Of a DNA stretch of 64,000 nt, positions 33,253 through 41,288 are shown piece by piece. The notes below the pieces were generated by a model. The model had not been told where the DNA came from and did no database searches. It was given only the letters and a program-made list of their open reading frames with translations. This stretch comes from JAUXEH01 sp965533275 (lineage in GTDB: Bacteria; Acidobacteriota; Aminicenantia; Aminicenantales; Aminicenantaceae), in contig CBESWG010000005.1 of NCBI GenBank assembly GCA_965533275.1, positions 71,130 through 135,129 on the forward strand, read 5' to 3'. The translations under genes and the position numbers were made by a program. The number at the start of each line of letters is the position of its first letter. Within the stretch, counting starts at the first letter, position 1.

Positions 33253-35335
33253 GGTCTTCTCCGTTGGTAGTGGCCGAATAGGGTGTCCGCTCCACAAATT
33301 CCTGTTTTTTCCCATCGTTCCAGGTGGATACAGGTCGGAGATAACCCACGATCCGGGAGTACACCTCGGTCTTGTCATGGCAGTCCGGGCATTCCGCCAC
33401 CTCGCCCTGCAGGTACCCATGGCTGCGGCAGATACTGAAGGTGGGAGTGATGCTGAAATAGGGCAGGCGGGTCTCGGAGACCTTCTGCACCAGTTTCTTG
33501 CAGGCTGTGCCGTCGATGGATTCCGGCAGGAACGAGTGGAAGATGGTCCCGCCGGTATACAGGGGCTGCAGGTCCCCCTGATGCTGGAGCGCCTCGAAGA
33601 TGTCCCGAGTGGCATCCACGTTGAGCTGGGACGAGTTGGTGAGGTAGGGGAACTGGTCCGTGCCGGCCGTGAGGATGCAGGGAAATCGCTCCTTATCCAT
33701 CCGGGCGAGCCGGTAGGAGGTGGATTCCGCGGGAGAGGCCTCCAGGTTGTAGAGGTAGCCCGTCTCCTCCTGGAACTCCTTCATGGTGGAGCGCATGAAA
33801 TTGAGGACGTCGAGGGCGAATTCCTTGCCCTCCGGCGTGTTGAGGCCCGCGTTGAGGAAGTTCAGGCAGCATTCGTGCATCCCGACCAGCCCGATGGTGG
33901 AGAAGTGGTTTTCGAAGTGCCCCAGATATACGGAGGTGTAGGGCATGAGACCCCTCTCCAGCATGTTGTTCACGACCTCACGCTTGGTCTCGAGGGATTC
34001 CTTGGCCAATGTCATGATGTGCTTCAGCGAGTTGAAGAATTCGTCCCGGGTCTGGGCCGTGTAGCCGATGCGGTTGAGGTTGAGTGTCACCACTCCGATG
34101 GATCCGGTGGAATCGCCGGGACCCCAGATGCTGCCCGGCCGCTGCATGAGCTCTCTCTGATCGAGGTTCAGGCGGCAGCACATAGCCCGGATGTCGCCCG
34201 GATCCATGTTGGTCCCGATGTAGTTCTGGAAATAGGGAATCCCGTATTTGGCCGTCACCTCGAACAGGAGATCGGCGTTGGGGGAATCCCAGTCGAAATC
34301 CCGGGTCAGGTTATAGGTGGGGATCGGAAAGGTGAAGACCCGGCCCTTCTGGTCGCCGGCCCGCATCAACTCCAGGAAGGCGTGGTTGATCATGTCCATC
34401 TCGGCCTGATATTCGCCGTAGGTGGAATCCCGCTCCTCGCCGCCAATGACGACCTTCTTATCCTTCATGTCATCGGGGACGGTCCAGTCAAAGGTCAGGT
34501 TGGAAAAGGGTGTCTGCCATCCCCAGCGCGAAGGAACGTTCAGGCCAAAGATCAGCTTCTGCACGTCCTGTTTAACGGATTTATAGTCCAGCCCGTCCGA
34601 ACGCACAAAGGGAGCCAGCAGCGTGTCTACACTCGAAAAGGCCTGGGCGCCGGCAAACTCTGCCTGCATGGTTCCGATGAAGTTGACCATATGCAGGGTC
34701 GCCGTCTCCAGGTGTTTCGCTGGATAGGAATGGGTCTGGTTTGGGACATGCCCAAAGCCTTTGCGCAGCAGGTTCTCCAGAGACCATCCGGCGCAGTACC
34801 CGACAATGGGATAGGACAGGTCGTGGATGTGCATATCGCCATCCATATGGGCATTCTTCACATCCTCGGTATAGATGTGGTTCAGCGCGTAGTTCGCGAG
34901 GACCTGGCCGGCGATCCGGGCGTTGAGGCCGGAAAAGCTCTGGACACCCTCATTGCTGTTCTCGCGGATGCGCCAGTCCACATCGTTGATGTAATCCTTG
35001 ATCAGCCTCTCCAGGTTAACCCCGACCTTCTTCGCCTCTCGGATGCCCTGGTGCCGCTCTCGATACAGGATATAGGACTTGGCGACATCGTGGTATCCCT
35101 GCTTCATGAGCACCATTTCCACGATGTCCTGGATCTGTTCCACCGAGGGGATGGTGTAGCCCCCGAATTTCTCCTCCAGGACATACTTCACGATATCCGA
35201 CACGCTCTGGGCCGCGCGCAGATCCTCGATGCCCTTGGATTCCATGGCCTTGCAGATAGCGGTTGTGATCTTGTCCTGGACAAAATCGTTGACTTCTCCG
35301 TCCCTCTTCTTGATCCTTGCAAGAGTTCCTGACAT
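33209..35335 (-). CDS. nrdD: Class III (anaerobic) ribonucleoside-triphosphate reductase
   Basis: Oxygen-sensitive glycyl-radical enzyme of 708 residues that reduces ribonucleotides. An ATP-cone domain covers about 1-95. The barrel follows with HDLSYPIVGYCAGW and the active-site pair C386-C387 (RAMCCRLNL). Near the C-terminus a zinc site is formed by ICRSHGY and CPDC, then the radical glycine G664 lies in RIVGYLRPVSTWNDGKKQEF. Length is full. ATG at 35335 has AGGAG upstream. It heads the operon nrdD-grx-nrdG-dut-trmJ and is preceded by two NrdR-like boxes. Confidence 0.96.
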   Translation of the reverse strand: MSGTLARIKKRDGEVNDFVQDKITTAICKAMESKGIEDLRAAQSVSDIVKYVLEEKFGGYTIPSVEQIQDIVEMVLMKQGYHDVAKSYILYRERHQGIREAKKVGVNLERLIKDYINDVDWRIRENSNEGVQSFSGLNARIAGQVLANYALNHIYTEDVKNAHMDGDMHIHDLSYPIVGYCAGWSLENLLRKGFGHVPNQTHSYPAKHLETATLHMVNFIGTMQAEFAGAQAFSSVDTLLAPFVRSDGLDYKSVKQDVQKLIFGLNVPSRWGWQTPFSNLTFDWTVPDDMKDKKVVIGGEERDSTYGEYQAEMDMINHAFLELMRAGDQKGRVFTFPIPTYNLTRDFDWDSPNADLLFEVTAKYGIPYFQNYIGTNMDPGDIRAMCCRLNLDQRELMQRPGSIWGPGDSTGSIGVVTLNLNRIGYTAQTRDEFFNSLKHIMTLAKESLETKREVVNNMLERGLMPYTSVYLGHFENHFSTIGLVGMHECCLNFLNAGLNTPEGKEFALDVLNFMRSTMKEFQEETGYLYNLEASPAESTSYRLARMDKERFPCILTAGTDQFPYLTNSSQLNVDATRDIFEALQHQGDLQPLYTGGTIFHSFLPESIDGTACKKLVQKVSETRLPYFSITPTFSICRSHGYLQGEVAECPDCHDKTEVYSRIVGYLRPVSTWNDGKKQEFVERTPYSATTNGEDHEVPAVHVSELPKV

Positions 35336-35447
35336 ACGACAGCTCCTTTTTCCAAAATACGACGCTATCCACAGTTTGGCAGATCCGGCTTAGGCCCCTT
35401 CTCCCCCTCAACATCATCCTCCCATAGGGAGAGATTTCGTGGACCCT

Positions 35448-35495
35448 CACCAATATGTTGTATGTGTGCGCTCAGAACGGTACAAAATATTGTAC
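35448..35495. promoter_or_regulatory. Tandem NrdR-like boxes upstream of nrdD
   Basis: Two sequences with cores CAATATGTTG (35451-35460) and CAAAATATTG (35483-35492) fit the NrdR core CwATATATwG. They are 32 bp apart, three helical turns, the usual tandem spacing. The second lies in a GTACAA-N4-TTGTAC inverted repeat. A weak minus-strand promoter (TTGTAC, 17 bp, TACAAC) would be covered by both. The rest of the 319-bp gap between nrdD and the YjbQ-like gene shows nothing else clear. Confidence 0.68.
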
Positions 35496-35636
35496 TCGCG
35501 ACCCAAACTCTATTCTTGCCAGCAAGAGATGTCAAGCATTTTTTGGAGAATCCCCAAAAAAAATTTCTGCCGGCCTCCAAGAAGGCAAATCGCCATGATC
35601 GCAGCCCAATATTTCACGTCTTCCGGGCCGAATATA

Positions 35637-35645
35637 TGTTAGAAT
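35637..35645 (+). promoter_or_regulatory. Extended -10 promoter of the YjbQ-like gene
   Basis: TGT then TAGAAT at 35640-35645. The predicted start near 35652 is only about 3 nt before the ATG at 35655. Confidence 0.45.
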
Positions 35646-35654
35646 AGCGAGGCC

Positions 35655-36068
35655 ATGGGACACTCTGAGGACACCTACCAGACCATCTCAGTCCAGACAC
35701 AAACCCGGGAAGAGCTGAAGGATATCACAGCCGAAGTGGAACGGGCCGTCCATCGCTCCGGAATCCATACGGGAATGTGTATGGTCTTCGTCCCGCACAC
35801 CACCGCCGGCATCACCATCAACGAGAACGCGGATCCTTCTGTAAGGGACGACATGCTCATGGCCTTGAGGACCGTTGTGCCCGATTCCCTGCCCTACACG
35901 CATGCGGAAGGCAATTCCCCCGCTCACGTCAAGGCCAGCCTCATGGGATCTTCGGTCCAGATCCTGATCGAGGGGAACCGGCCGGTCCTGGGAACGTGGC
36001 AGGGGGTCTATTTCTGTGAATTCGATGGGCCTCGCACCCGTCGTGTGCACGTGTCCTGCCGATCTTGA
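35655..36068 (+). CDS. YjbQ family protein (UPF0047, thiamine phosphate synthase-like)
   Basis: Small conserved protein of 137 residues. The family core is complete: VPHTTAGITINENADPSVRD near 48-67, the EGNSPAHVKASLMGSS segment near 92-107, and LGTWQGVYFCEFDGPR near 119. Some members have weak thiamine phosphate synthase activity; the true role is unsettled. The gene stands alone and is convergent with a HAD phosphatase gene. Confidence 0.9.
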   Translation: MGHSEDTYQTISVQTQTREELKDITAEVERAVHRSGIHTGMCMVFVPHTTAGITINENADPSVRDDMLMALRTVVPDSLPYTHAEGNSPAHVKASLMGSSVQILIEGNRPVLGTWQGVYFCEFDGPRTRRVHVSCRS

Positions 36069-36111
36069 GAGAATATCCAGAGATCCCGGTTCCTCCCCAG
36101 GCCGGGCCCCG

Positions 36112-36720
36112 TCACGGATCGAGGCCCAGGTGCTTGAGCGCGGAAGGGAGGTCTGTCCCCTCCAGAAAATGAATGGTCTCCATGCCCATCTGCCGGGCTG
36201 CTTCGATGTTTTCGCTGCGGTCATCGATGAAGACACATTCATCGGGGGGAACGCCGGCCTTGTCCAGGGCCAGCCCGTAGATGCGGGGATCCGGCTTGAT
36301 GAAACCCACCTCATAGGACAGGACATAGTCGTCGAAAAACATGACCTCCGGGAAACGGTCTCTGATGAATCCGAAGCGCTCGGCGTCGGTGTTGGAGAGC
36401 ATGACCATTCGAGAGAGCCGGCGCCGCAGCCGGCTCAATGTGCTTATGACCGGAGGATTCAGAGCGAATATGTCGTTGTAAGCCGCAAAGAAATCTCGAT
36501 CGCTTATTTCCACTCTCAGGACCTCTAGAGCCTTCTGATAGAACTCCCCGGGTGTCAGCTTTCCGGTGTCGAAGGCCTGCCCGATCTCCGAATGAACATT
36601 GACGAGCTTTGCTATCTCATCCACATCGAGGGGAGAGACCGCGGCCACCTGGCGGTAGAAGATGGCGTTATCGAAGAAGATCAGGACCTTGCCCAGGTCC
36701 GAAATCAAACACCGGATCAT
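36112..36720 (-). CDS. HAD-superfamily phosphatase (YihX-like)
   Basis: Predicted phosphatase of 202 residues. Motif I is LISDLGKVLIFFD, in which the second Asp is replaced by Gly as in YihX-type sugar phosphatases. Motif II is VMLSNTDAERF, motif III Lys is in GFIKPDPRIY and motif IV is CVFIDDRSENI. A helical cap lies at about 20-85. ATG at 36720 has GGGAG 7 nt upstream; the open frame upstream has no similarity. The substrate is unknown. Confidence 0.87.
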   Translation of the reverse strand: MIRCLISDLGKVLIFFDNAIFYRQVAAVSPLDVDEIAKLVNVHSEIGQAFDTGKLTPGEFYQKALEVLRVEISDRDFFAAYNDIFALNPPVISTLSRLRRRLSRMVMLSNTDAERFGFIRDRFPEVMFFDDYVLSYEVGFIKPDPRIYGLALDKAGVPPDECVFIDDRSENIEAARQMGMETIHFLEGTDLPSALKHLGLDP

Positions 36721-36751
36721 GTCTATCTCCCTCACTCGGTCGATCGCAGGC

Positions 36752-36780
36752 ATTATAGCCCCTCTCCCAGCCAAGAACAA
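36752..36780 (-). promoter_or_regulatory. Promoter of the HAD phosphatase gene
   Basis: On the minus strand TTGTTC (36780-36775), 17-bp spacer, TATAAT (36757-36752). Confidence 0.6.
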
Positions 36781-36895
36781 GGCATGGGATTTTCCACCTC
36801 GGCCTATTCGGTCCGGGTGCATAGGGCAGTAGGAGGGTCCCTCGCCCGGAATGAATGGCCCGATTAAAGAGGCAATCCGGAGCCTGCGGTCTTGA

Positions 36896-36924
36896 TTGAC
36901 AGGCCACAAACCCTGTGATATAAG
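36896..36924 (+). promoter_or_regulatory. Consensus promoter of the MFS gene, leaderless transcript predicted
   Basis: TTGACA at 36896-36901, 17-bp spacer, TATAAG at 36919-36924 with an extended TG. The start site expected 7 nt downstream is 36931, the A of the start codon itself. Confidence 0.78.
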
Positions 36925-36930
36925 CCAGGC

Positions 36931-38259
36931 ATGAGCGACATCAGCCCCGACACTCCCCCTGAGGCCGGGGGGCTCTTTCACCCCCGGAACACCGCCTTCC
37001 GATTCACGATCCTGCTCTTTGTCTCGGCCTTGAGCTTCGGCAGCTATTTTGCCTACGACATCATAGGCGCCATCGCTCCCACCCTTGTCGAGGAGTTGGG
37101 CGCGGGCCGAGGCACTCTCGGCACCTTCTACACCATGTATCATGTGGCCGCCATCCTGTTCGTCCTGCTCGGCGGCTTCCTCATCGACCGGCTGGGGACG
37201 CGCAAGGCAAGCCTCGCGTTCTCGCTTCTGGTGCTCGTGGGGGCGATCGTGGTCTGGCAGGCCCGCTCGATCCCGATGGTGTTCCTGGGGCGCTTCATCT
37301 TCGGGGCTGGCTCAGAGCCCCTCATCGTCGCCCAGAGCGCCATCCTGGCGCGCTGGTTCAAGGGTAAGGAGCTGGCCCTGTCGTTCGGCATTGCGCTGAC
37401 GGTCAGCCGCCTCGGGACCCTCTTCGCCTTCAACACTGGGGAGCTTATATCCAGCCAGTTCGGGAGCTTCCGGTACGCCCTGTTCGCTGCCGCGCTCTGC
37501 TGCGTAGTCTCCATCCTGGCCAATATCGTGTACATATTCATGGACCGCCGGGGTGAGCGCCTGCTCGGGCTCAAGGACAGCGAGACGGAGGACAAGATCG
37601 TCTTCAGTGTCATCAAGAAGTTCAAGCCCACGTTCTGGATCGTCACCATGCTGTGCATGACCTTCTATTCCGCGATCTTCCCCTTCACGGCGCTGTCCAC
37701 CGACTTTTTCGTGGACAAATGGGGGATCGCCAGATTTGCCGAGACCAGCGGCGGATTCCTGCACCAGGTGTTCAACAGCTTCCTGCACATGTTCAGCACG
37801 GCCGGCGGGATCACCGGCATCATCATCTTCGCCTCCATGATCTTTGCCCCCTTCGCGGGGCGGCTGGTCGATAAGGTCGGCCGGAGGGCCAGCCTGATGA
37901 TCCTGGGCTCGCTGATCCTGATCCCGAGCCATGCCCTGATGGGGCTGACCCATCTCAATCCCATATTTCCAATGATCGCCCTGGGGGTGGCCTTCGTGCT
38001 GGTCCCGGCTGCGATGTGGCCCGCGATCCCCCTGATCGTCCCCAAGGAGCGCGTGGGCACGGCCTTCGGCCTTATGACGGCGGTCCAGAATGTCGGCCTG
38101 GCGCTCTTCCCGCTGCTCAATGGTTTGCTGCGTGACATCACCAAGACCTATACGGCCAGCATGCTGATGTTCGCCGGGCTGGGCGTGGTAGGGCTGATCT
38201 TCGCGCTGCTCCTCAAGCGCACCGATGCCAGGGGCGACGGGATCCTGGAAAAACCCTAG
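36931..38259 (+). CDS. Major facilitator superfamily transporter
   Basis: Inner-membrane secondary transporter of 442 residues with twelve hydrophobic segments. The MFS loop after helix 2 is seen as GGFLIDRLGTRKASL and its second-half copy as GRLVDKVGRRASLM. A cytoplasmic loop near 205-235 separates the halves. The substrate cannot be predicted. No ribosome site precedes the ATG, which agrees with a leaderless transcript. The next gene starts 5 bp after the stop. Confidence 0.88.
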   Translation: MSDISPDTPPEAGGLFHPRNTAFRFTILLFVSALSFGSYFAYDIIGAIAPTLVEELGAGRGTLGTFYTMYHVAAILFVLLGGFLIDRLGTRKASLAFSLLVLVGAIVVWQARSIPMVFLGRFIFGAGSEPLIVAQSAILARWFKGKELALSFGIALTVSRLGTLFAFNTGELISSQFGSFRYALFAAALCCVVSILANIVYIFMDRRGERLLGLKDSETEDKIVFSVIKKFKPTFWIVTMLCMTFYSAIFPFTALSTDFFVDKWGIARFAETSGGFLHQVFNSFLHMFSTAGGITGIIIFASMIFAPFAGRLVDKVGRRASLMILGSLILIPSHALMGLTHLNPIFPMIALGVAFVLVPAAMWPAIPLIVPKERVGTAFGLMTAVQNVGLALFPLLNGLLRDITKTYTASMLMFAGLGVVGLIFALLLKRTDARGDGILEKP

Positions 38260-38264
38260 AAAGC

Positions 38265-38633
38265 GTGAACACTTGCCCGCACTGCAGCACCCCCCTTCCC
38301 GGGGATTCATCCCGTTGCCCGGAGTGCGGAGCAGAGTACTGGAATCCGGGCCAGGCTCAGGCCCCTCCCGCTTTGGACGATCAAAATGAAGACCATGAGG
38401 GCTGCGCATCGCTGCTGATGGTCCCCGTCCTGGTCTCGCTGGGTGTCACCGCCTTCCTGATCTTCACCGGCTTCGTCCTGAACGCCCTGGCCCATTTCGA
38501 GAGCCAGCAGTTCAAACTCCTCTGGCTTGGGGGCTCCCTGGTTGTCGGGGCTCTGGTATACCGGGTGTTCCAGAGGCTCAAACAACAGAAAAATCAACGA
38601 AAATATGATCAAAATGGAGGGATGGGCTCATGA
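38265..38633 (+). CDS. Zinc-ribbon membrane protein, hypothetical
   Basis: Small protein of 122 residues starting with GTG. A zinc ribbon opens it (CPHC then CPECG, residues 4-22), followed by a Pro/Asp/Glu linker and two membrane helices (about 50-70 and 83-100) and a Lys/Gln-rich tail. Function unknown. It lies between the MFS transporter (5 bp) and the amidase (four-base ATGA overlap), so it is in an operon with both. Confidence 0.75.
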   Translation: MNTCPHCSTPLPGDSSRCPECGAEYWNPGQAQAPPALDDQNEDHEGCASLLMVPVLVSLGVTAFLIFTGFVLNALAHFESQQFKLLWLGGSLVVGALVYRVFQRLKQQKNQRKYDQNGGMGS

Positions 38634-40333
38634 AAAAGCTCTGCATCGTTCTGCTTGTTCTCGTTGTCCTGCTGAGTGCCGGGATGGGTTTCATGTATAT
38701 AAAATGGAAAAAGGGACTCACTACCTGGGACATCTCTGCCGCGGAGAAGATCGCCGGGCTCGATTTTGATCGAGCCGAACGCAAACAGATGCTCGGGGGA
38801 CTGGAGCGCAACCTCTCAAGCTATCAGGAACTGCGCAAACTCGAGCTGCCCAACAGCCTTCCCCCGGCCCTGCTCTTCCTCCCCCTCGTACCCCAGGAGG
38901 CTGCATCTTTTGTACGGCAGAGGATCGAGCTCCCCGAAGATCCGGGCCTTACCGTCCCGCAAGACCTGAACGAGCTGGCCTTCTACTCGGTCTCTGCGCT
39001 GGCCCGCCTCATCCAGGGGCGCCGGATCACATCCATGCAGCTGACGCAGCTCTATCTCGATCGTCTGAAGAAGTACGGGAAGGAGCTCGAATGCATCGTC
39101 ACGCTCACAGAAGACCTGGCCATCACACAGGCCAGGCGGGCCGACGCGGAGATCGCTGCCGGCCGCTACCGCGGCCCCCTCCACGGCATCCCCTGGGGAG
39201 CCAAGGACCTACTCGCTACCAAAGGGATCAAGACCACATGGGGAGCCATGCCCTTCAAGGACCAGGTCCCTGATGAGGATGCAACGGTCGTCACCCGCCT
39301 GGAAGAAGCGGGGGCCGTACTGGTGGCCAAGCTTACCTTGGGCGCGCTGGCCATGGGCGATGTATGGTTTGGAGGCAAGACCCGGAATCCCTGGAACCTG
39401 GAACAGGGTTCCAGCGGCTCCTCCGCCGGTTCGGCCGCGGCCACGGCGGCGGGGCTGGTGGGATTCGCCATCGGCACAGAAACCCTGGGCTCCATCGTAT
39501 CGCCTTCGACTCGATGCGGAGTAACGGGACTGCGGCCTACCCCCGGACGCGTGAGCCGGCATGGGGCCATGGCTCTGAGCTGGAGCATGGACAAGATCGG
39601 TCCCCTCTGCCGGAGCGCAGAGGATTGTGCCCTGGTCTTCAACGCCATCTATGGGCCGGACGGAAAAGACCGGACACTCCTCGATTTTTCTTTCCCCTGG
39701 GAGCCTTCGCTCGACATTCGGTCCCTGCGCATCGGCTACCTCAAGGAGGCCTTCGAATCCAAATACCGCAACAAGGAAAACGACCAGGCGGTGCTGGCCG
39801 CTTTCGAAAAACTCGGTGTGGAGCTGATCCCGATCCAGCTTCCCGATCTGCCGGTCAGGGCGATGGGTTTCATCCTGTCGGCCGAGGCGGCTGCCGCCTT
39901 CGATGAGCTCACGCGATCGAACCGGGACGACCTCCTCGTCCGGCAGGGGCGCGGCGCCTGGCCCGACAGCTTCCGGCGGTCGCGCATGGTGCCGGCGGTG
40001 GAGTACATCCAGGCCAACAGGCTGCGTACTCTTCTCATGGAGCGCATGGAGGAACTCATGCAGGACATCGACGTCTACCTCGTGCCCACCGCCGCCCGCA
40101 CCAGCAATCTGACTCTTACGAACCTCACGGGGCATCCCACTTTGGTCCTCCCGCAGGGATTCGATCCCAAAGGCAGCCCGACCAGCATCCAGTTCGTCGG
40201 GAAACTCATGGGCGAGGCCGCCGTACTGCGTGTGGCCCAGGCATTCCAGGAAGCGACCGATTTCCACCTCCGGCACCCGGACCTGGATGCCAACATCGCG
40301 GCATACAAGGCAAAGCAGCAGGAAAAGGACTGA
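38630..40333 (+). CDS. Amidase signature family enzyme, membrane-anchored
   Basis: Amide hydrolase of 567 residues. A hydrophobic N-terminal segment (5-24) anchors or exports it. The Ser-cisSer-Lys triad is visible: K192 in GIPWGAKDLL, the Gly/Ser stretch QGSSGSSAGSA at 259-269 with the cis-Ser, and the nucleophile S288 in TETLGSIVSPS. The N-terminal 110 residues before the amidase core are extra. It ends the operon with the MFS transporter and the zinc-ribbon protein, suggesting uptake and breakdown of an amide compound; this is inference. Confidence 0.9.
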   Translation: MKKLCIVLLVLVVLLSAGMGFMYIKWKKGLTTWDISAAEKIAGLDFDRAERKQMLGGLERNLSSYQELRKLELPNSLPPALLFLPLVPQEAASFVRQRIELPEDPGLTVPQDLNELAFYSVSALARLIQGRRITSMQLTQLYLDRLKKYGKELECIVTLTEDLAITQARRADAEIAAGRYRGPLHGIPWGAKDLLATKGIKTTWGAMPFKDQVPDEDATVVTRLEEAGAVLVAKLTLGALAMGDVWFGGKTRNPWNLEQGSSGSSAGSAAATAAGLVGFAIGTETLGSIVSPSTRCGVTGLRPTPGRVSRHGAMALSWSMDKIGPLCRSAEDCALVFNAIYGPDGKDRTLLDFSFPWEPSLDIRSLRIGYLKEAFESKYRNKENDQAVLAAFEKLGVELIPIQLPDLPVRAMGFILSAEAAAAFDELTRSNRDDLLVRQGRGAWPDSFRRSRMVPAVEYIQANRLRTLLMERMEELMQDIDVYLVPTAARTSNLTLTNLTGHPTLVLPQGFDPKGSPTSIQFVGKLMGEAAVLRVAQAFQEATDFHLRHPDLDANIAAYKAKQQEKD

Positions 40334-40351
40334 TCAAGGGGGGACCTGCGG

Positions 40352-40382
40352 AAAAAAAAAGAGGTCCTGAGAACAGGCCCTC
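40352..40382 (-). terminator. Intrinsic terminator of the 40426-41169 gene
   Basis: On the minus strand GAGG-G-CCTG, a TTCT loop and CAGG-A-CCTC form a stem followed by nine Ts. Confidence 0.8.
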
Positions 40383-40425
40383 AAAACATGTATGAATTCT
40401 GCCTATAAAAAAATAGGACTCCGGA

Positions 40426-41169
40426 TCAGAACAATCCGGCAAAAATTACGTCGGCGCGGAACAATTCGCTCGTGCGCCGGCGCGTGTTCCAAGCGATGGT
40501 TTCCTTCAGTTCGACATAAAACCAGAACTTATCGAACAGGCTGAGCTTCTGGAGGTAGAAGTTCGCGTAGTCCGAGATGCTGTCTACCGGCACATAGCCG
40601 ACCTGCTTGCCCTCATCATCCAGGACCAGGATGCGGTAGCCGTTTTCCAGCTCTTCCAGGCTCCCATACACCTTGGCGGTCTCCCTGCCTTCCCAACCCG
40701 CGTTATCATCGTACTTGAGCTTGTCAAGAGCTTCGAAGCCATCCCGGGCCTGCAGGCCGAGGTATTCATCCAGGGCCGGTTCTTCGGTCCTTGTGAAGAC
40801 TCCGCGGTACTCGCCGTTCGCCTCTTTCACCTCGATGGTGTTGGCGATCATCACCGAAGCCTGTTGAGCTGCGATCTCCCCTTCGATCTTCACTTCCTGG
40901 TCCACGAGGCTGGCCAGGTCGCCGCCGTCAACGGCGCCGAACACCATGATATCGAAGCCCTGCGCCTCAGGAAGGAACAGGAAATTCCCGATGGCCAACT
41001 TCGGGGTGCCCTCGAAAACGAGCACGCCTTCTTCCATGGCAGCCTGCTCTTCAGCGACTACTTCTTCAGCCTGCTGACATGCAATAGAGCCCGAAACGAT
41101 CAGTGCGAATGCGACAAACAGCCCCAGAATCAGATGCATCCTGCTTCCATAACGATTCAAGATAGCCAT
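40426..41169 (-). CDS. Predicted lipoprotein, function unknown
   Basis: Exported protein of 247 residues. A hydrophobic segment (12-30) leads to Cys31 in SGSIACQQAEE, so it is probably a lipoprotein, although the lipobox is not ideal. An acidic linker follows, then a beta-rich domain with VFEGTPKLAIGNFLFLPEAQ, which resembles an OB-fold-like DUF repeat but which I cannot name. The C-terminal part is mixed and ends hydrophobic (ADVIFAGLF). GGGAGGT precedes the ATG. Monocistronic, with its own promoter and terminator. Confidence 0.65.
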   Translation of the reverse strand: MAILNRYGSRMHLILGLFVAFALIVSGSIACQQAEEVVAEEQAAMEEGVLVFEGTPKLAIGNFLFLPEAQGFDIMVFGAVDGGDLASLVDQEVKIEGEIAAQQASVMIANTIEVKEANGEYRGVFTRTEEPALDEYLGLQARDGFEALDKLKYDDNAGWEGRETAKVYGSLEELENGYRILVLDDEGKQVGYVPVDSISDYANFYLQKLSLFDKFWFYVELKETIAWNTRRRTSELFRADVIFAGLF

Positions 41170-41227
41170 GGCTCATACCTCCCGTTGAAAGTCTTTCTCA
41201 TCCGTGTCATCAGGGAATGTACACTTA

Positions 41228-41272
41228 CCTAAAATTAGGATTCTTTATACCATCGTGAGGCAAAAATGTAAA
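41228..41272 (-). promoter_or_regulatory. Promoter of the predicted lipoprotein gene with palindrome at the start site
   Basis: On the minus strand TTTACA (41272-41267), 17-bp spacer, TATAAA (41249-41244). The palindrome CCTAA-N2-TTAGG at 41228-41239 covers the predicted start site near 41237 and may be an operator. Confidence 0.68.
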
Positions 41273-41288
41273 GCAGAAATTGAGCGGG

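Noticed and set aside
33131..35332. A 733-codon open frame on the plus strand
   Set aside because: It is antisense to nrdD and has no recognisable domain or ribosome site.
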